Below are positions 1 to 8,172 of a stretch of DNA of 64,000 bases, piece after piece. Under the pieces are notes generated by a model. That model was not told where the DNA came from. It made no database searches and saw only the letters and a list, made by a program, of their open reading frames with translations. Source of the stretch: Nocardioides sp. NBC_00368 (GTDB taxonomy: Bacteria; Actinomycetota; Actinomycetes; Propionibacteriales; Nocardioidaceae); the NCBI RefSeq assembly GCF_036090055.1, contig NZ_CP107970.1, positions 1,118,501 through 1,182,500 on the forward strand, written 5' to 3'. Every line of letters begins with the position of its first letter. Position 1 is the stretch's first letter. The position numbers and the translations under genes were made by a program.

Positions 1-852
1 GGAGCGCAGGACGAGCTCCTGGTGGCTGAACGGCGCGTGCAGCTCGGCGACCTGGACGCCCTCGATGCCGCCCACGGCGGCGGCGGCCCGCTGCGCCGAG
101 CCCGAGACGGTCAGGTCGCGGGTGCCGAGGTGGAGACCGTCGGAGCTGTGCGCGATCCCGGTGATCCAGGCAGGACGCTGGTTGGCCTCGTAGGCCCGGT
201 CGCCGGCGGCGAGCACGATCGCAGCCGCGCCGTCGGTCACCGGCGCGCAGTCGTGCTTGCGCAGCGGGTCGGCGAACATCGGCCGGGCGAGCAGCTCGCT
301 CACCGACGAGCCACCGGCACGGACGGCGTACTCGTTCTTCTCGGCGTCGGTCAGGGACCGGTTGACGATCTCGGCCATCGCGGACTCGTCCCAGAGCCCG
401 GCGTCGAGCCCGAGGCGCGCCTGCAGCGCGGCCAGGGAGACGGTGTCGGGCCACAGCGGCGTCATCGTGTAGGGGTCGAGCTGCAGCGTCAGCGTCCGGC
501 GCAGCACGCCCGCCGACGCCTTGCCGAACCCGAAGACCAGAGCGGTGTCCACCTCGCCGGTCTGGATCTTGATCCACGCCTCGTAGAGCGCCCAGGCGGC
601 GTCCATCTCGACGTGCGACTCGTTGACCGGCGGCAGCACGCCGATCGCGTCGATCGCGCTCACGAACGAGAACGATCGGCCGGCCAGGTAGTCCGAGGAG
701 CCGGAGCACCAGAACCCGATGTCCTTCTTGGCCCATCCGGTCTGCTCGTAGCACTCGGCCAGGATCGGCACGAGCAGCTCGGCCATGCTCGGCGATCCGT
801 CGAAGTCCTTCATCTGTCGCTGGGCGAACCCGACGACGGCAACGTCTCTCAT
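1..852 (-). CDS. Thiolase-superfamily protein, Ltp3/Ltp4-like, C-terminus cut by window edge
   Basis: The visible 284 residues begin MRDVAVVGFAQ, as in thiolase-fold lipid-transfer proteins (Ltp/SCP-x family) used in steroid side-chain and ring degradation. The region that carries the nucleophilic Cys in true thiolases (near residues 78-90) reads NESHVEMDAAW and has no Cys, and a later HAPFSHQE segment matches the family's conserved His region. Missing Cys is a feature of Ltp2-type retro-aldolases rather than thiolases. It lies 17 bp downstream of a DUF35 gene and probably forms an operon and complex with it. M. tuberculosis Rv3521-Rv3522 (ltp4) has the same arrangement. The family call is firm; the exact Ltp type and the reaction are inferred. 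Confidence 0.8.
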   Translation of the reverse strand, partial: MRDVAVVGFAQRQMKDFDGSPSMAELLVPILAECYEQTGWAKKDIGFWCSGSSDYLAGRSFSFVSAIDAIGVLPPVNESHVEMDAAWALYEAWIKIQTGEVDTALVFGFGKASAGVLRRTLTLQLDPYTMTPLWPDTVSLAALQARLGLDAGLWDESAMAEIVNRSLTDAEKNEYAVRAGGSSVSELLARPMFADPLRKHDCAPVTDGAAAIVLAAGDRAYEANQRPAWITGIAHSSDGLHLGTRDLTVSGSAQRAAAAVGGIEGVQVAELHAPFSHQELVLRS

Positions 853-869
853 GTGGTCCTCTCCCGGGC

Positions 870-1823
870 CTAGAGGTGGTGCTTGTAGCTGTCGAAGTCC
901 GCGTCCGGCTCACCGGTCGGCGCGAAGTGGCTGATGTTCTCGATGCTGGTACCCCACTCCTCGCGTGGCTTCCACACCGCCTTGACCCGCATCCCCATCC
1001 GGACCTCCTCGGCCGGGACCTCCAGGATCAGGTGCTGCAGCGCGATGTCGGCTCCGTCTAGGAGGACGTACGCGGAGACGTACGGCGGCTTGATCCGCTG
1101 CCCCAGGAACGGCACGTTCACGACACAGAAGGTGGTCACCGTCCCGACGTGGGAGAGCTCGACCTCCTCCGAGGTGGGCACGCCGTCGGTCGGGCAGGCG
1201 CCGCGCGGCGGGACGTAGACCTTCCTGCACTTCGGGCACCGCTGGCCCAGGATCCGGCCCTCGGCCAGGCCGCGGAAGAACGAGGACTCCTCCGGCGAGG
1301 CCGCGTAGCGGTAGTCGAGGCTGACCGGGGTGACGATCAGGCTGACATCCTCGGTGCCTCCCACGGGCGTGCCCGTCTCAGGCGCGTTGCCGTCATCGGC
1401 CACGAAGACCAGGTCGGTGACCGCCCCGGTGCGTTCCTCGGCCCAGCGCGCGCGGACCCGCATCCCGGTCTCGATGTCGTCGGGGGAGGCGACCTCGACC
1501 GCGTGCAGCCACGGGGTGTCGGCGCCGTCGATGGTGATCAGCGCGAACGCGAAGGGCTTCTGGAACGGCTGGCCGGCGACGGGCTCGCTGACCCAGGTCC
1601 ACGAGGTGACCGTGCCGGTGTCGGGGAGCTCGACGAACTCGGTCACGGCCTGATGCGTGACCGGGTCGTACTCGGGTGGTGGGACGGCCACTCGACCGTC
1701 ACCGAGGCGTCCGCCCACGATGGTGGCGTCCCTCAGTCCGGTGAGGAAGCGGCCGAGCACCGGGCCTGTGGATCTGGTGTAGTCGAAGGCCACCGTCACG
1801 GGTGCCTGAAGAGTGCGACTCAT
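870..1823 (-). CDS. DUF35 / OB-fold, Zn-ribbon acyl-CoA-binding protein (Rv3521-like)
   Basis: This 317-residue protein has two OB-fold DUF35 units (about 1-140 and 165-300). The second starts with a rubredoxin-like ribbon holding C196, C199 and C210; the usual fourth Cys is replaced by Asp (CPTD), and the first unit has no ribbon. DUF35 proteins bind acyl-CoA and stack on thiolase-fold partners, as ChsH2 does with Ltp2, and the next gene downstream is such a partner. An upstream in-frame start at 1859 would place the KstR box inside the gene, so ATG 1823 is chosen; the box ends only 9 bp before it. Neighbours match Rv3520c-Rv3521-Rv3522. Confidence 0.82.
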   Translation of the reverse strand: MSRTLQAPVTVAFDYTRSTGPVLGRFLTGLRDATIVGGRLGDGRVAVPPPEYDPVTHQAVTEFVELPDTGTVTSWTWVSEPVAGQPFQKPFAFALITIDGADTPWLHAVEVASPDDIETGMRVRARWAEERTGAVTDLVFVADDGNAPETGTPVGGTEDVSLIVTPVSLDYRYAASPEESSFFRGLAEGRILGQRCPKCRKVYVPPRGACPTDGVPTSEEVELSHVGTVTTFCVVNVPFLGQRIKPPYVSAYVLLDGADIALQHLILEVPAEEVRMGMRVKAVWKPREEWGTSIENISHFAPTGEPDADFDSYKHHL

Positions 1824-1832
1824 GGTAGAAAG

Positions 1833-1846
1833 TGAAACACGTTCTA
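1833..1846. promoter_or_regulatory. KstR-type operator 1
   Basis: TGAAACACGTTCTA matches the KstR consensus TnnAACnnGTTnnA, differing from the perfect form at two bases of the left arm. It lies between the divergent DUF35 gene (start 1823) and the LLM oxidoreductase gene (start 1908). The rightward sequence continues TAGTAT, a possible -10 element that overlaps the right half-site. Binding by KstR is inferred from the motif. Confidence 0.8.
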
Positions 1847-1907
1847 GTATTGGCCACAACCCGTACGCCCTGCCGAACGGCTACGGAGCCTGCGGACGAA
1901 GGAGTCG

Positions 1908-2957
1908 ATGAGAGTGAAGCTGGGGCTACAGCTGGGCTACTGGGGAGCACAGCCGCCGAGCGGGGTCGGCGAGCTCGTCGCCGCCGCGGAAGAGGCCGGG
2001 TTCGACGCGATCTTCACCGCCGAGGCGTGGGGGAGCGACGCGTTCACGCCGCTGGCCTGGTGGGGCCGGGAGACCTCCCGGGTCCGCCTCGGCACCTCGA
2101 TCGTGCAGATGTCCGGACGTACGCCGACCTCGATCGCGATGCACGCGCTGACGCTCGACCATCTCTCCGGTGGCCGGTTCGTCCTCGGGCTCGGGGTGAG
2201 CGGCCCGCAGGTGGTCGAGGGCTGGTACGGCCAGCCGTTCGGCAAGCCGCTGGCGCGCACCCGCGAGGTCGTCTCGATCATCCGCAAGGTGCTCGCCCGG
2301 GAGGCGCCGGTGACCAACGACGGCCCGCACTACCCGCTGCCCTTCACCGGCGAGGGCTCGGTCGGGCTCGGCAAGCCGCTCAAGCCGATCGTGCACCCGC
2401 TGCGCGCGGACATCCCGATCTGGCTCGGCGCGGAGGGCCCGAAGAACGTCGCCCAGACCGCGGAGATCGCCGACGGCTGGATCCCGATCTTCTACACGCC
2501 CCGGTCCGCGCCGATGTACGCCGACTGGCTGGCCGAAGGCTTCGCCCGGCCCGGCGCGCGGCGCACCGCCGACGACTTCGAGATCGCCGCGACCTGCCAC
2601 CTCCAGATCGTCGCGGACGCGGAGGAGAAGAAGGCGGCGCTCGAGGCGATGAAGCCGTTCGCGGCGCTCTACATGGGCGGGATGGGCGCCAAGGAGCAGA
2701 ACTTCCACAACCAGGTCTTCGAGCGGATGGGCTACGCCGAGCTCGCCGGCCAGGTCCAGGCGCTCTACCTGGCCGGTGAGAAGGAGAAGGCGACCGCGCT
2801 CATCCCCGACGAGCTCGTCGACGACCTGCACATCATCGGCACCGAGGGCGAGGTACGCGACAAGGTGGCCCAGTGGGCGGAGACCGGTGTGACCACGCTG
2901 CTGCTGAGCCTCGGCTCGGCCGCCGACGTCCGCCGCATCGCCGAGGTGCTCGGGTGA
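1908..2957 (+). CDS. LLM-class (probably F420-dependent) flavin oxidoreductase, Rv3520c-like
   Basis: The 349-residue protein is a luciferase-like TIM barrel of the usual family length. It begins MRVKLGLQLGYWG and carries the F420-LLM style segments GFDAIFTAEAWG (near 32-43), GGRFVLGLGVSGPQVVEGWYG (split around residue 95) and PIWLGAEGPKN (near 167). Such enzymes reduce or oxidise small substrates with F420 or FMN. It is divergent from the DUF35-Ltp pair and shares KstR operator 1, the same layout as Rv3520c/Rv3521, so a role in steroid catabolism is likely although the substrate is unknown. Confidence 0.85.
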   Translation: MRVKLGLQLGYWGAQPPSGVGELVAAAEEAGFDAIFTAEAWGSDAFTPLAWWGRETSRVRLGTSIVQMSGRTPTSIAMHALTLDHLSGGRFVLGLGVSGPQVVEGWYGQPFGKPLARTREVVSIIRKVLAREAPVTNDGPHYPLPFTGEGSVGLGKPLKPIVHPLRADIPIWLGAEGPKNVAQTAEIADGWIPIFYTPRSAPMYADWLAEGFARPGARRTADDFEIAATCHLQIVADAEEKKAALEAMKPFAALYMGGMGAKEQNFHNQVFERMGYAELAGQVQALYLAGEKEKATALIPDELVDDLHIIGTEGEVRDKVAQWAETGVTTLLLSLGSAADVRRIAEVLG

Positions 2958-2988
2958 CGGCGGCGCGTGTCTCCGGGGCGGTCCGCTG

Positions 2989-3846
2989 ATGGCGGTCTAC
3001 GCCGTCACCGGGTCCGCCTCGGGCATGGGCGCCGCCGTGGTCGAACGGCTCCTCGACGCCGGGCACCGGGTCGTGACCGTCGATCTGCGCGACGCCGACG
3101 TGGTCGCGGACCTGTCGACCTCGGAGGGCCGCCGTGACGCCGTCGAGAAGGTGCTGGCAGCGGTCGGCGGCCGGCTCGACGGCGCCGTCCTCGCGGCCGG
3201 GCTCGGACCGGCGCCGGGACGCGAACGTCCCGCCCTGATCACCCAGGTCAACTACCTCGGCGTCGTCGAGCTGCTGGAGGGCTGGCGCGAGGCGCTGGCG
3301 GCCGCCGGGAACGCCAAGGTCGTGGTCTTCTCCAGCAACTCGACAACGACGATGCCGCTGGTCCCGGGCCGGGCGGTCGCCGCGCTGCTCGCGGGCGATG
3401 CGGAGCGGGCGGTGAAGGCGTACCGGGTCTTCGGGAAGAACGCGCCGGCGATGGCCTACGGCGCCTCGAAGGTCGCCGTGACGCGGTGGCTGCGGCGGCG
3501 CGCGGTCGAGCCGGCGTGGGTGGGTGCCGGGATCCGGCTCAACGCGATCGCGCCGGGCGCGGTGCTGACGCCGCTGCTGGAGAGGCAGCTGGCGACGCCG
3601 TCAGAGGCGAAGGCGATCCGGTCGTTCCCGGTGCCGGCGGGTGGCTACGGTGACCCCGGGCTGCTCGCCGACTGGGTGATCCACATGCTGAGCCCGGCCG
3701 CGGACTTCATGGTCGGGAGCGTCGTCGTGGTCGACGGCGGCAGCGACGCCTGGTTCCGGGCCGACGACTGGCCACGGCCGGTGCCCGGCCGGCGGCTGCG
3801 GAGCTATCTGCGCCGGATGCGTGAGTTCAGGAAGGCGCGCGCGTGA
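2989..3846 (+). CDS. 3alpha-hydroxysteroid dehydrogenase/carbonyl reductase-like SDR
   Basis: This is a short-chain dehydrogenase of 285 residues with the NAD(P) loop TGSASGMG (7-14), catalytic Ser near 115, Y157 and K161 (YGASK). Segments such as VVTVDLRDADVVADLSTSEG (28-47) and AGLGP (70-74) closely resemble Comamonas testosteroni HsdA, a 3alpha-HSD/carbonyl reductase, including the insert before the YxxxK motif. It should interconvert a 3-hydroxy and 3-oxo steroid. It follows the LLM gene by 31 bp and overlaps the next gene by 4 bp (GTGA), so the three are probably one operon. A different hydroxyl substrate cannot be excluded. Confidence 0.8.
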   Translation: MAVYAVTGSASGMGAAVVERLLDAGHRVVTVDLRDADVVADLSTSEGRRDAVEKVLAAVGGRLDGAVLAAGLGPAPGRERPALITQVNYLGVVELLEGWREALAAAGNAKVVVFSSNSTTTMPLVPGRAVAALLAGDAERAVKAYRVFGKNAPAMAYGASKVAVTRWLRRRAVEPAWVGAGIRLNAIAPGAVLTPLLERQLATPSEAKAIRSFPVPAGGYGDPGLLADWVIHMLSPAADFMVGSVVVVDGGSDAWFRADDWPRPVPGRRLRSYLRRMREFRKARA

Positions 3847-5057
3847 CCGACTCCACGACCGACCCGCTGGCTCCGGCGAGGCTCGGCCCGGTGACCTTGC
3901 GCAACCGGGTGATCAAGGCCGCGACCTTCGAGGGTGCCTCGCCCGGGGCGCTGGTCTCGGATCGGCTGATCGACTACCACCTCGCCGTTGCCGAGGGCGG
4001 TGTCGGGATGACCACGATCGCCTACCTCGCGGTGGCCCCGGAGGGACGTACGCATGCCGACTGCATCTACTGGCGACCCGAGGCTCTGCCCGGTCTGACC
4101 AGATTGACCGAGGAGATCCGCAAGACCGGAGCGAAGGTCTCCGCCCAGATCGGCCATGCCGGCCCGGTGGCCAACGCGAAGTCCAACGGCGCCCCCTCGC
4201 TGGCGCCCGCGCGGTCGTTCAACGCGCTCGGGATGGCGTTCAACCGCGCCGCGACCGCGGCCGACCTCGCCCGGGTCGTCGAGCAGCACGGCGCCGCGGC
4301 TCGGATGGCCGTGGAGGCCGGGTTCGACGCGATCGAGGTCCACCTCGGCCACAACTACCTGCCCAGCTCGTTCCTCAGCCCGCGTCTCAATCCGCGCTCC
4401 GACGAGTTCGGTGGTTCTCTGGCCAACCGGGCCTCGTTCCCGCGTCGCATCGTGGCGGCGGTGCGCGAGGCGGTCGGGGGACAGGTCGCCGTGCTCGCCA
4501 AGATGAACATGCGCGACGGCTACCGCGGCGGGTTCGACCTGCCGGAGTCGGTGGAGTTCGCGCGCCTGCTCGAGTCCGACGGGCATCTCGACGCGCTCGA
4601 GCTCACCGGCGGCTCCTCGTTCATGAACCCGATGTATCTCTTCCGAGGGGACGCCCCCTACCGCGAGATGGCCGGCAACATGCCGCTGCACCCGGTGATC
4701 CGGATGGGCATGCGGATGGTGGGGAAGGGGTTCTTCAAGGAGTACCCCTACAAGCCGCTCTACTTCCTCGACAACGCGCGCGAGTTCCGACGCGCGCTCA
4801 CGATGCCGCTCGTGCTCCTCGGCGGGGTCACCGACCTGACCGGGATGCGGACCGCGATGGACGAGGGCTTCGAGTACGTCGCGATGGCCCGTGCGCTGCT
4901 GCGGGAACCCGATCTGGTCAACCGCCTGCGGTCGGATCCCACGACGGTGTCCCGGTGCACCCACTGCAACCTGTGCATGTCGACCATCTATCCGGGGACC
5001 CACTGCCACCTCGACGACGAGCACGTCTACGGTGAGGCCACGTCGCCACCTCCGTAG
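3843..5057 (+). CDS. NADH:flavin oxidoreductase / Old Yellow Enzyme family
   Basis: The 404-residue TIM barrel binds FMN and belongs to the OYE/2,4-dienoyl-CoA reductase N-terminal family. Typical motifs are GFDAIEVHLGHNYLPSSFLS (near 160-180), the following NPRSDEFGGS stretch and a phosphate-binding LLGGV segment near residue 325. The C-terminus holds a Cys cluster (CTHCNLC, then a fourth Cys after nine residues) that recalls the Fe-S motif of dienoyl-CoA reductases but with altered spacing. GTG 3843 overlaps the SDR stop codon, which supports translational coupling. It likely reduces an enone of a steroid intermediate; this is an inference. Confidence 0.83.
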   Translation: MTDSTTDPLAPARLGPVTLRNRVIKAATFEGASPGALVSDRLIDYHLAVAEGGVGMTTIAYLAVAPEGRTHADCIYWRPEALPGLTRLTEEIRKTGAKVSAQIGHAGPVANAKSNGAPSLAPARSFNALGMAFNRAATAADLARVVEQHGAAARMAVEAGFDAIEVHLGHNYLPSSFLSPRLNPRSDEFGGSLANRASFPRRIVAAVREAVGGQVAVLAKMNMRDGYRGGFDLPESVEFARLLESDGHLDALELTGGSSFMNPMYLFRGDAPYREMAGNMPLHPVIRMGMRMVGKGFFKEYPYKPLYFLDNAREFRRALTMPLVLLGGVTDLTGMRTAMDEGFEYVAMARALLREPDLVNRLRSDPTTVSRCTHCNLCMSTIYPGTHCHLDDEHVYGEATSPPP

Positions 5058-5161
5058 CGCACGCGCCAGAATACGGACGCGGCGACGTGTTGTGGTCACG
5101 GTTCACTCGCTGACGCTCGCTCACCCCTCCTGCTGCCCCCATCCTGAACGCGAGGACCCAG

Positions 5162-5878
5162 ATGTCGATGCACTACGGACGCGCTCACCACCCGCAGGCT
5201 CCTGCGGGATACGTCCACGACGACATGACCGAGGCCGAGATCAAGGAGCGGGAGGCCGCCCTGGTCCCGCTGACCGACTCGGTCCGCGGGCTCGTCGACG
5301 CAGTCGTACGCACCCAGGTCCCGGACGCGGTTCTCGACGACGTACGCCGCCGGGTCGAGGCGCTGACCGAGGAGCTGCTCGCCGAGGCGCTGCCGGGTCC
5401 GCACGGGGTCCGGTTCGGGGCGGACGGCGGCTTCCGCAACTACGGCAACCCGGTGGTGGGGAAGGGCAACGCGTTCGCCCCGCCGCTGGCCGTGCAGCGC
5501 GACGGCGAGGACGTCTGGGCCGACTTCGAGCTCGGTCCGGCCTATGAGGGCCCGCCGGGGCTGGTCCACGGCGGTGTCTCGGCGCTGATCCTGGACCAGC
5601 TGCTCGGCGAGGCCGCCTCGGCCGGTGGTCGCCCCGGGATGACCGGCACCCTGACGATCGTCTACAAGCACGGGACCCCGCTGGGTCCGCTGCGCGGCGA
5701 GGCACGGATCGAGACGACCGAGGGAGTGAAGGCGATCGTGCGTGGCCGGCTGCTGACCCGGCCGGCCGACGGCTCCGAGTCGGTCCTGTGCGTCGAGGCC
5801 GAGGGCATCTTCATCCTGCCCCGCTGGGCCCGCGAGGCGATGGCCGATGCCGACCGGGAGCACGTCGGCGACGCCTAA
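5162..5878 (+). CDS. PaaI-family hotdog thioesterase
   Basis: The 238-residue protein has an N-terminal helical extension (1-75) before a single hotdog domain. The signature GPPGLVHGGVSALILDQ spans about 130-146 with the HGG turn at 136-138 and an acidic residue D145 at the catalytic position. Proteins of this type hydrolyse acyl-CoA thioesters. It lies 104 bp after the OYE gene and just before the second KstR operator, so it probably ends the first rightward steroid transcription unit or has its own promoter. The substrate is not visible in the sequence. Confidence 0.8.
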   Translation: MSMHYGRAHHPQAPAGYVHDDMTEAEIKEREAALVPLTDSVRGLVDAVVRTQVPDAVLDDVRRRVEALTEELLAEALPGPHGVRFGADGGFRNYGNPVVGKGNAFAPPLAVQRDGEDVWADFELGPAYEGPPGLVHGGVSALILDQLLGEAASAGGRPGMTGTLTIVYKHGTPLGPLRGEARIETTEGVKAIVRGRLLTRPADGSESVLCVEAEGIFILPRWAREAMADADREHVGDA

Positions 5879-5883
5879 GCCCT

Positions 5884-5897
5884 AGAACACGTTCTAG
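5884..5897. promoter_or_regulatory. KstR-type operator 2 (perfect)
   Basis: TAGAACACGTTCTA is a consensus KstR box and is extended by one more paired base on each side. It ends 20 bp before the acyl-CoA synthetase start at 5918. TAGTTT follows directly from the right half-site and may be the -10 element. Confidence 0.88.
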
Positions 5898-5917
5898 TTT
5901 CACGGTATGGTGCGGCC

Positions 5918-7495
5918 ATGGATACCAGCCGCATCGGTCCCCACAACGGTCATCTGATGGTCTCGGCGCTGGAGCGCCACAAGAGCCGTCCGATCATTCA
6001 TCTCGGAGACGTGAGTCTGACCGGGGCGGAGGTGGCGGCGCGGATCAGCCAGTACGTCCAGGCCTTCGAGGCCCTCGGTGCCGGCACCGGCTCCGCGACC
6101 GCGCTGCTCGCGCTCAACCGTCCCGAGGTGCTCTTCATCCTCGGCGCCGGCCAGACCCAGGGATTCCAGCGCACCTCGCTGCACCCGCTGGGGAGCGCCG
6201 AGGACCAGGCGTACGTGATCAACGACGCCGGGATCACCGGCATCGTCATCGACCCCTACTTCGCCGACCGGGCCGTCGAGCTGCTCGAGCTGTGCCCGGG
6301 CCTCAAGCAGGTGCTGACCATCGGGCCGGTGCCGCCCCAGCTGGCCGAGGTCGGGGTCGACCTGGTCGCCGCCGCGGCGACGTATCCGGTCGAGCCGTTG
6401 ACCGCGCGGCTGCTCCCGCCCGACCACGTCACCTCGATCACCTACACCGGCGGGACGACCGGCAAGCCGAAGGGTGTGATCGGGCTGGCCGGGTCGTTCG
6501 CGACGATGACCCAGGTGCAGCTCTCGGAGTGGGAGTGGCCCGAGGCGCCGCGCTTCCTGATGTGCACGCCCCTCTCGCACGCCGGGGCCGCCTTCTTCGT
6601 GCCGGTCGTGATCAAGGGTGGCACGCTCTTCGTGCTGCCGAGGTTCGACCCGGCCGAGGTGCTCGCGACCATCGAGCGCGAGCGCATCTCCTCGCTCATG
6701 GTGGTGCCGACGATGCTCTACGCGCTCCTGGACCACCCCGACTCCCGCACCCGCGACCTGTCCTCGCTCGAGACCGTCTACTACGGTGCCTCCGCGATCA
6801 ACCCCGTGCGCCTGGCCGAGGCGATCGAGCGGTTCGGGCCGATCTTCGCGCAGTACTACGGCCAGTCCGAGGCGCCGATGGCGATCACCTACTTCGCGAA
6901 GACCGACCACGTCGACGCCGCCGGCGCGCCGCTGACTCACCGCCTCACGTCCTGCGGCCGCCCCTCGGCCCTGGTGCGTACGGCCCTGATCGGTCCCGAC
7001 GGCACGCCCGTCGCCCCCGGTGAGCCGGGCGAGATCTGCGTCGCCGGCCCGCTGCTCTCCGGCGGCTACTGGCAGCTTCCGGAGGTCACGGCAGAGACCT
7101 TCCGCGACGGCTGGATGCACACCGGCGACGTCGCCCGCGAGGACGAGGACGGCTTCTGGTACATCGTCGACCGCACCAAGGACATGATCGTCACCGGCGG
7201 GTTCAACGTCTTCCCCCGCGAGGTCGAGGACGTCATCGCCACCCACCCGGCCGTGGCTCAGGTCGCCGTCATCGGCACCCCGCACGAGAAGTTCGGCGAG
7301 GCCGTGACCGCCGTCGTCGTCGTACGTCCCGGGGCGGCCCTCACCGACGAGGTCGTCGCCGAGATCCAGGCCCTGGTCAAGGAGCGGAAGGGCTCGGTCC
7401 AGGCGCCGAAGTCGGTCATCGAGATCGACGCGATCCCCATGACCGCCCTCGGCAAGCCCGACAAGAAGGCGCTGCGGGCGCGTTTCTCGGGCTGA
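5918..7495 (+). CDS. Acyl-CoA synthetase (FadD family), KstR-controlled
   Basis: This class I adenylate-forming ligase has 525 residues with the ATP loop YTGGTTGKPKG (176-186), the YYGQSEAPM motif in the middle and a C-terminal lid with GWMHTGDVA, DRTKDMIVTGGFNVFPREVE and the catalytic Lys in TALGKPDKKALR. It should activate a carboxylic acid to its CoA thioester. The perfect KstR box upstream points to a steroid side-chain or ring-derived acid. It is not the close FadD19 match, which is encoded 1.5 kb downstream, and I do not assign a FadD number. The gene is monocistronic, converging with the DHFR-like gene. Confidence 0.85.
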   Translation: MDTSRIGPHNGHLMVSALERHKSRPIIHLGDVSLTGAEVAARISQYVQAFEALGAGTGSATALLALNRPEVLFILGAGQTQGFQRTSLHPLGSAEDQAYVINDAGITGIVIDPYFADRAVELLELCPGLKQVLTIGPVPPQLAEVGVDLVAAAATYPVEPLTARLLPPDHVTSITYTGGTTGKPKGVIGLAGSFATMTQVQLSEWEWPEAPRFLMCTPLSHAGAAFFVPVVIKGGTLFVLPRFDPAEVLATIERERISSLMVVPTMLYALLDHPDSRTRDLSSLETVYYGASAINPVRLAEAIERFGPIFAQYYGQSEAPMAITYFAKTDHVDAAGAPLTHRLTSCGRPSALVRTALIGPDGTPVAPGEPGEICVAGPLLSGGYWQLPEVTAETFRDGWMHTGDVAREDEDGFWYIVDRTKDMIVTGGFNVFPREVEDVIATHPAVAQVAVIGTPHEKFGEAVTAVVVVRPGAALTDEVVAEIQALVKERKGSVQAPKSVIEIDAIPMTALGKPDKKALRARFSG

Positions 7496-7505
7496 GGCGC
7501 CTCAG
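7492..7505. terminator. Small palindrome shared by two convergent stop codons
   Basis: CTGAGGCGCCTCAG is a perfect 14-bp palindrome containing the stop codon of the acyl-CoA synthetase gene (7493-7495) and, on the other strand, that of the DHFR-like gene (7502-7504). It may act as a weak bidirectional terminator. There is no T-run. Confidence 0.4.
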
Positions 7506-8080
7506 GGGTGGCGCACGGCGTAGCGAAGGTGGGTCACCCCGCGCCCCTCGAGGCGCCGGACGAGCTCCAGCTCTACGGGCCGGACGCCGTCGTCCGGGAA
7601 TAGCCGTCGCCCGGCGCCGAGGAGCACGGGCACTAGATGGATCTCGATCTCATCGAGCTGGCCGGCGTCGAGGAGCGCCTGGGCAAGGCCGGCGCCGTGC
7701 GCCATGACGACCTTGTCGCCGGCCGCCTCCCGCGCCTCGTCGGCGCATCGGTCGACGTCGGTGAAGTAGCGGGCGCTGCCTGGCGGGACGTCGTCGGGAT
7801 GATGGGTGAGCACATGGATCGGCACGCCGTCGTGGTGATCACCGCCCCAGCGGTCGGCGAGCTCATAGGTACGCCGCCCCGAGATCAACGCTCCGGTGGC
7901 GAGGTACTCGCGGTAGACGTCGCCGTTCACCCCGGCGTCGTGCCGGTCGTCGAGCCAGTCGAAGATCCGGCCGCCGCCCCGGCCCAGCCCCTGGCCGCGT
8001 CGGTCGTCGGGGCCGGCGACAAACCCGTCCAGGGTCATGGACATGGTCAGTCGGATCGGTGTGCGTGACGTCTCAGACAT
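7502..8080 (-). CDS. Dihydrofolate reductase-like (RibD C-terminal domain) protein
   Basis: The 192-residue protein begins near RLTMSMTLDGFVAGPDD, the start typical of the RibD_C/YyaP-type dihydrofolate-reductase fold, and continues with LISGRRTYELADRWGG (near 85-100), KVVMAHGAGLAQALLDAG and LVPVLLGAGRRLF. These proteins bind NADPH and often have unknown substrates. ATG 8080 is chosen because AGGAGGG lies a few bases upstream and the residues before it do not belong to the family. It is convergent with the acyl-CoA synthetase and has no KstR box, so it may be unrelated to steroid use. Confidence 0.82.
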   Translation of the reverse strand: MSETSRTPIRLTMSMTLDGFVAGPDDRRGQGLGRGGGRIFDWLDDRHDAGVNGDVYREYLATGALISGRRTYELADRWGGDHHDGVPIHVLTHHPDDVPPGSARYFTDVDRCADEAREAAGDKVVMAHGAGLAQALLDAGQLDEIEIHLVPVLLGAGRRLFPDDGVRPVELELVRRLEGRGVTHLRYAVRHP

Positions 8081-8172
8081 AGGAAACCCTCCTGGGGTGG
8101 TGGTGAGGCGTGGCCGGTCGACCACGCTCACCAACACCACGATCGGGTTCTGGTCAATCAGACAGCTGGGAC

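Noticed and set aside
5918..7495. Calling the first acyl-CoA synthetase fadD3 or fadD17
   Set aside because: The sequence does not let me distinguish FadD subtypes with confidence, and the neighbours of those genes are not present.
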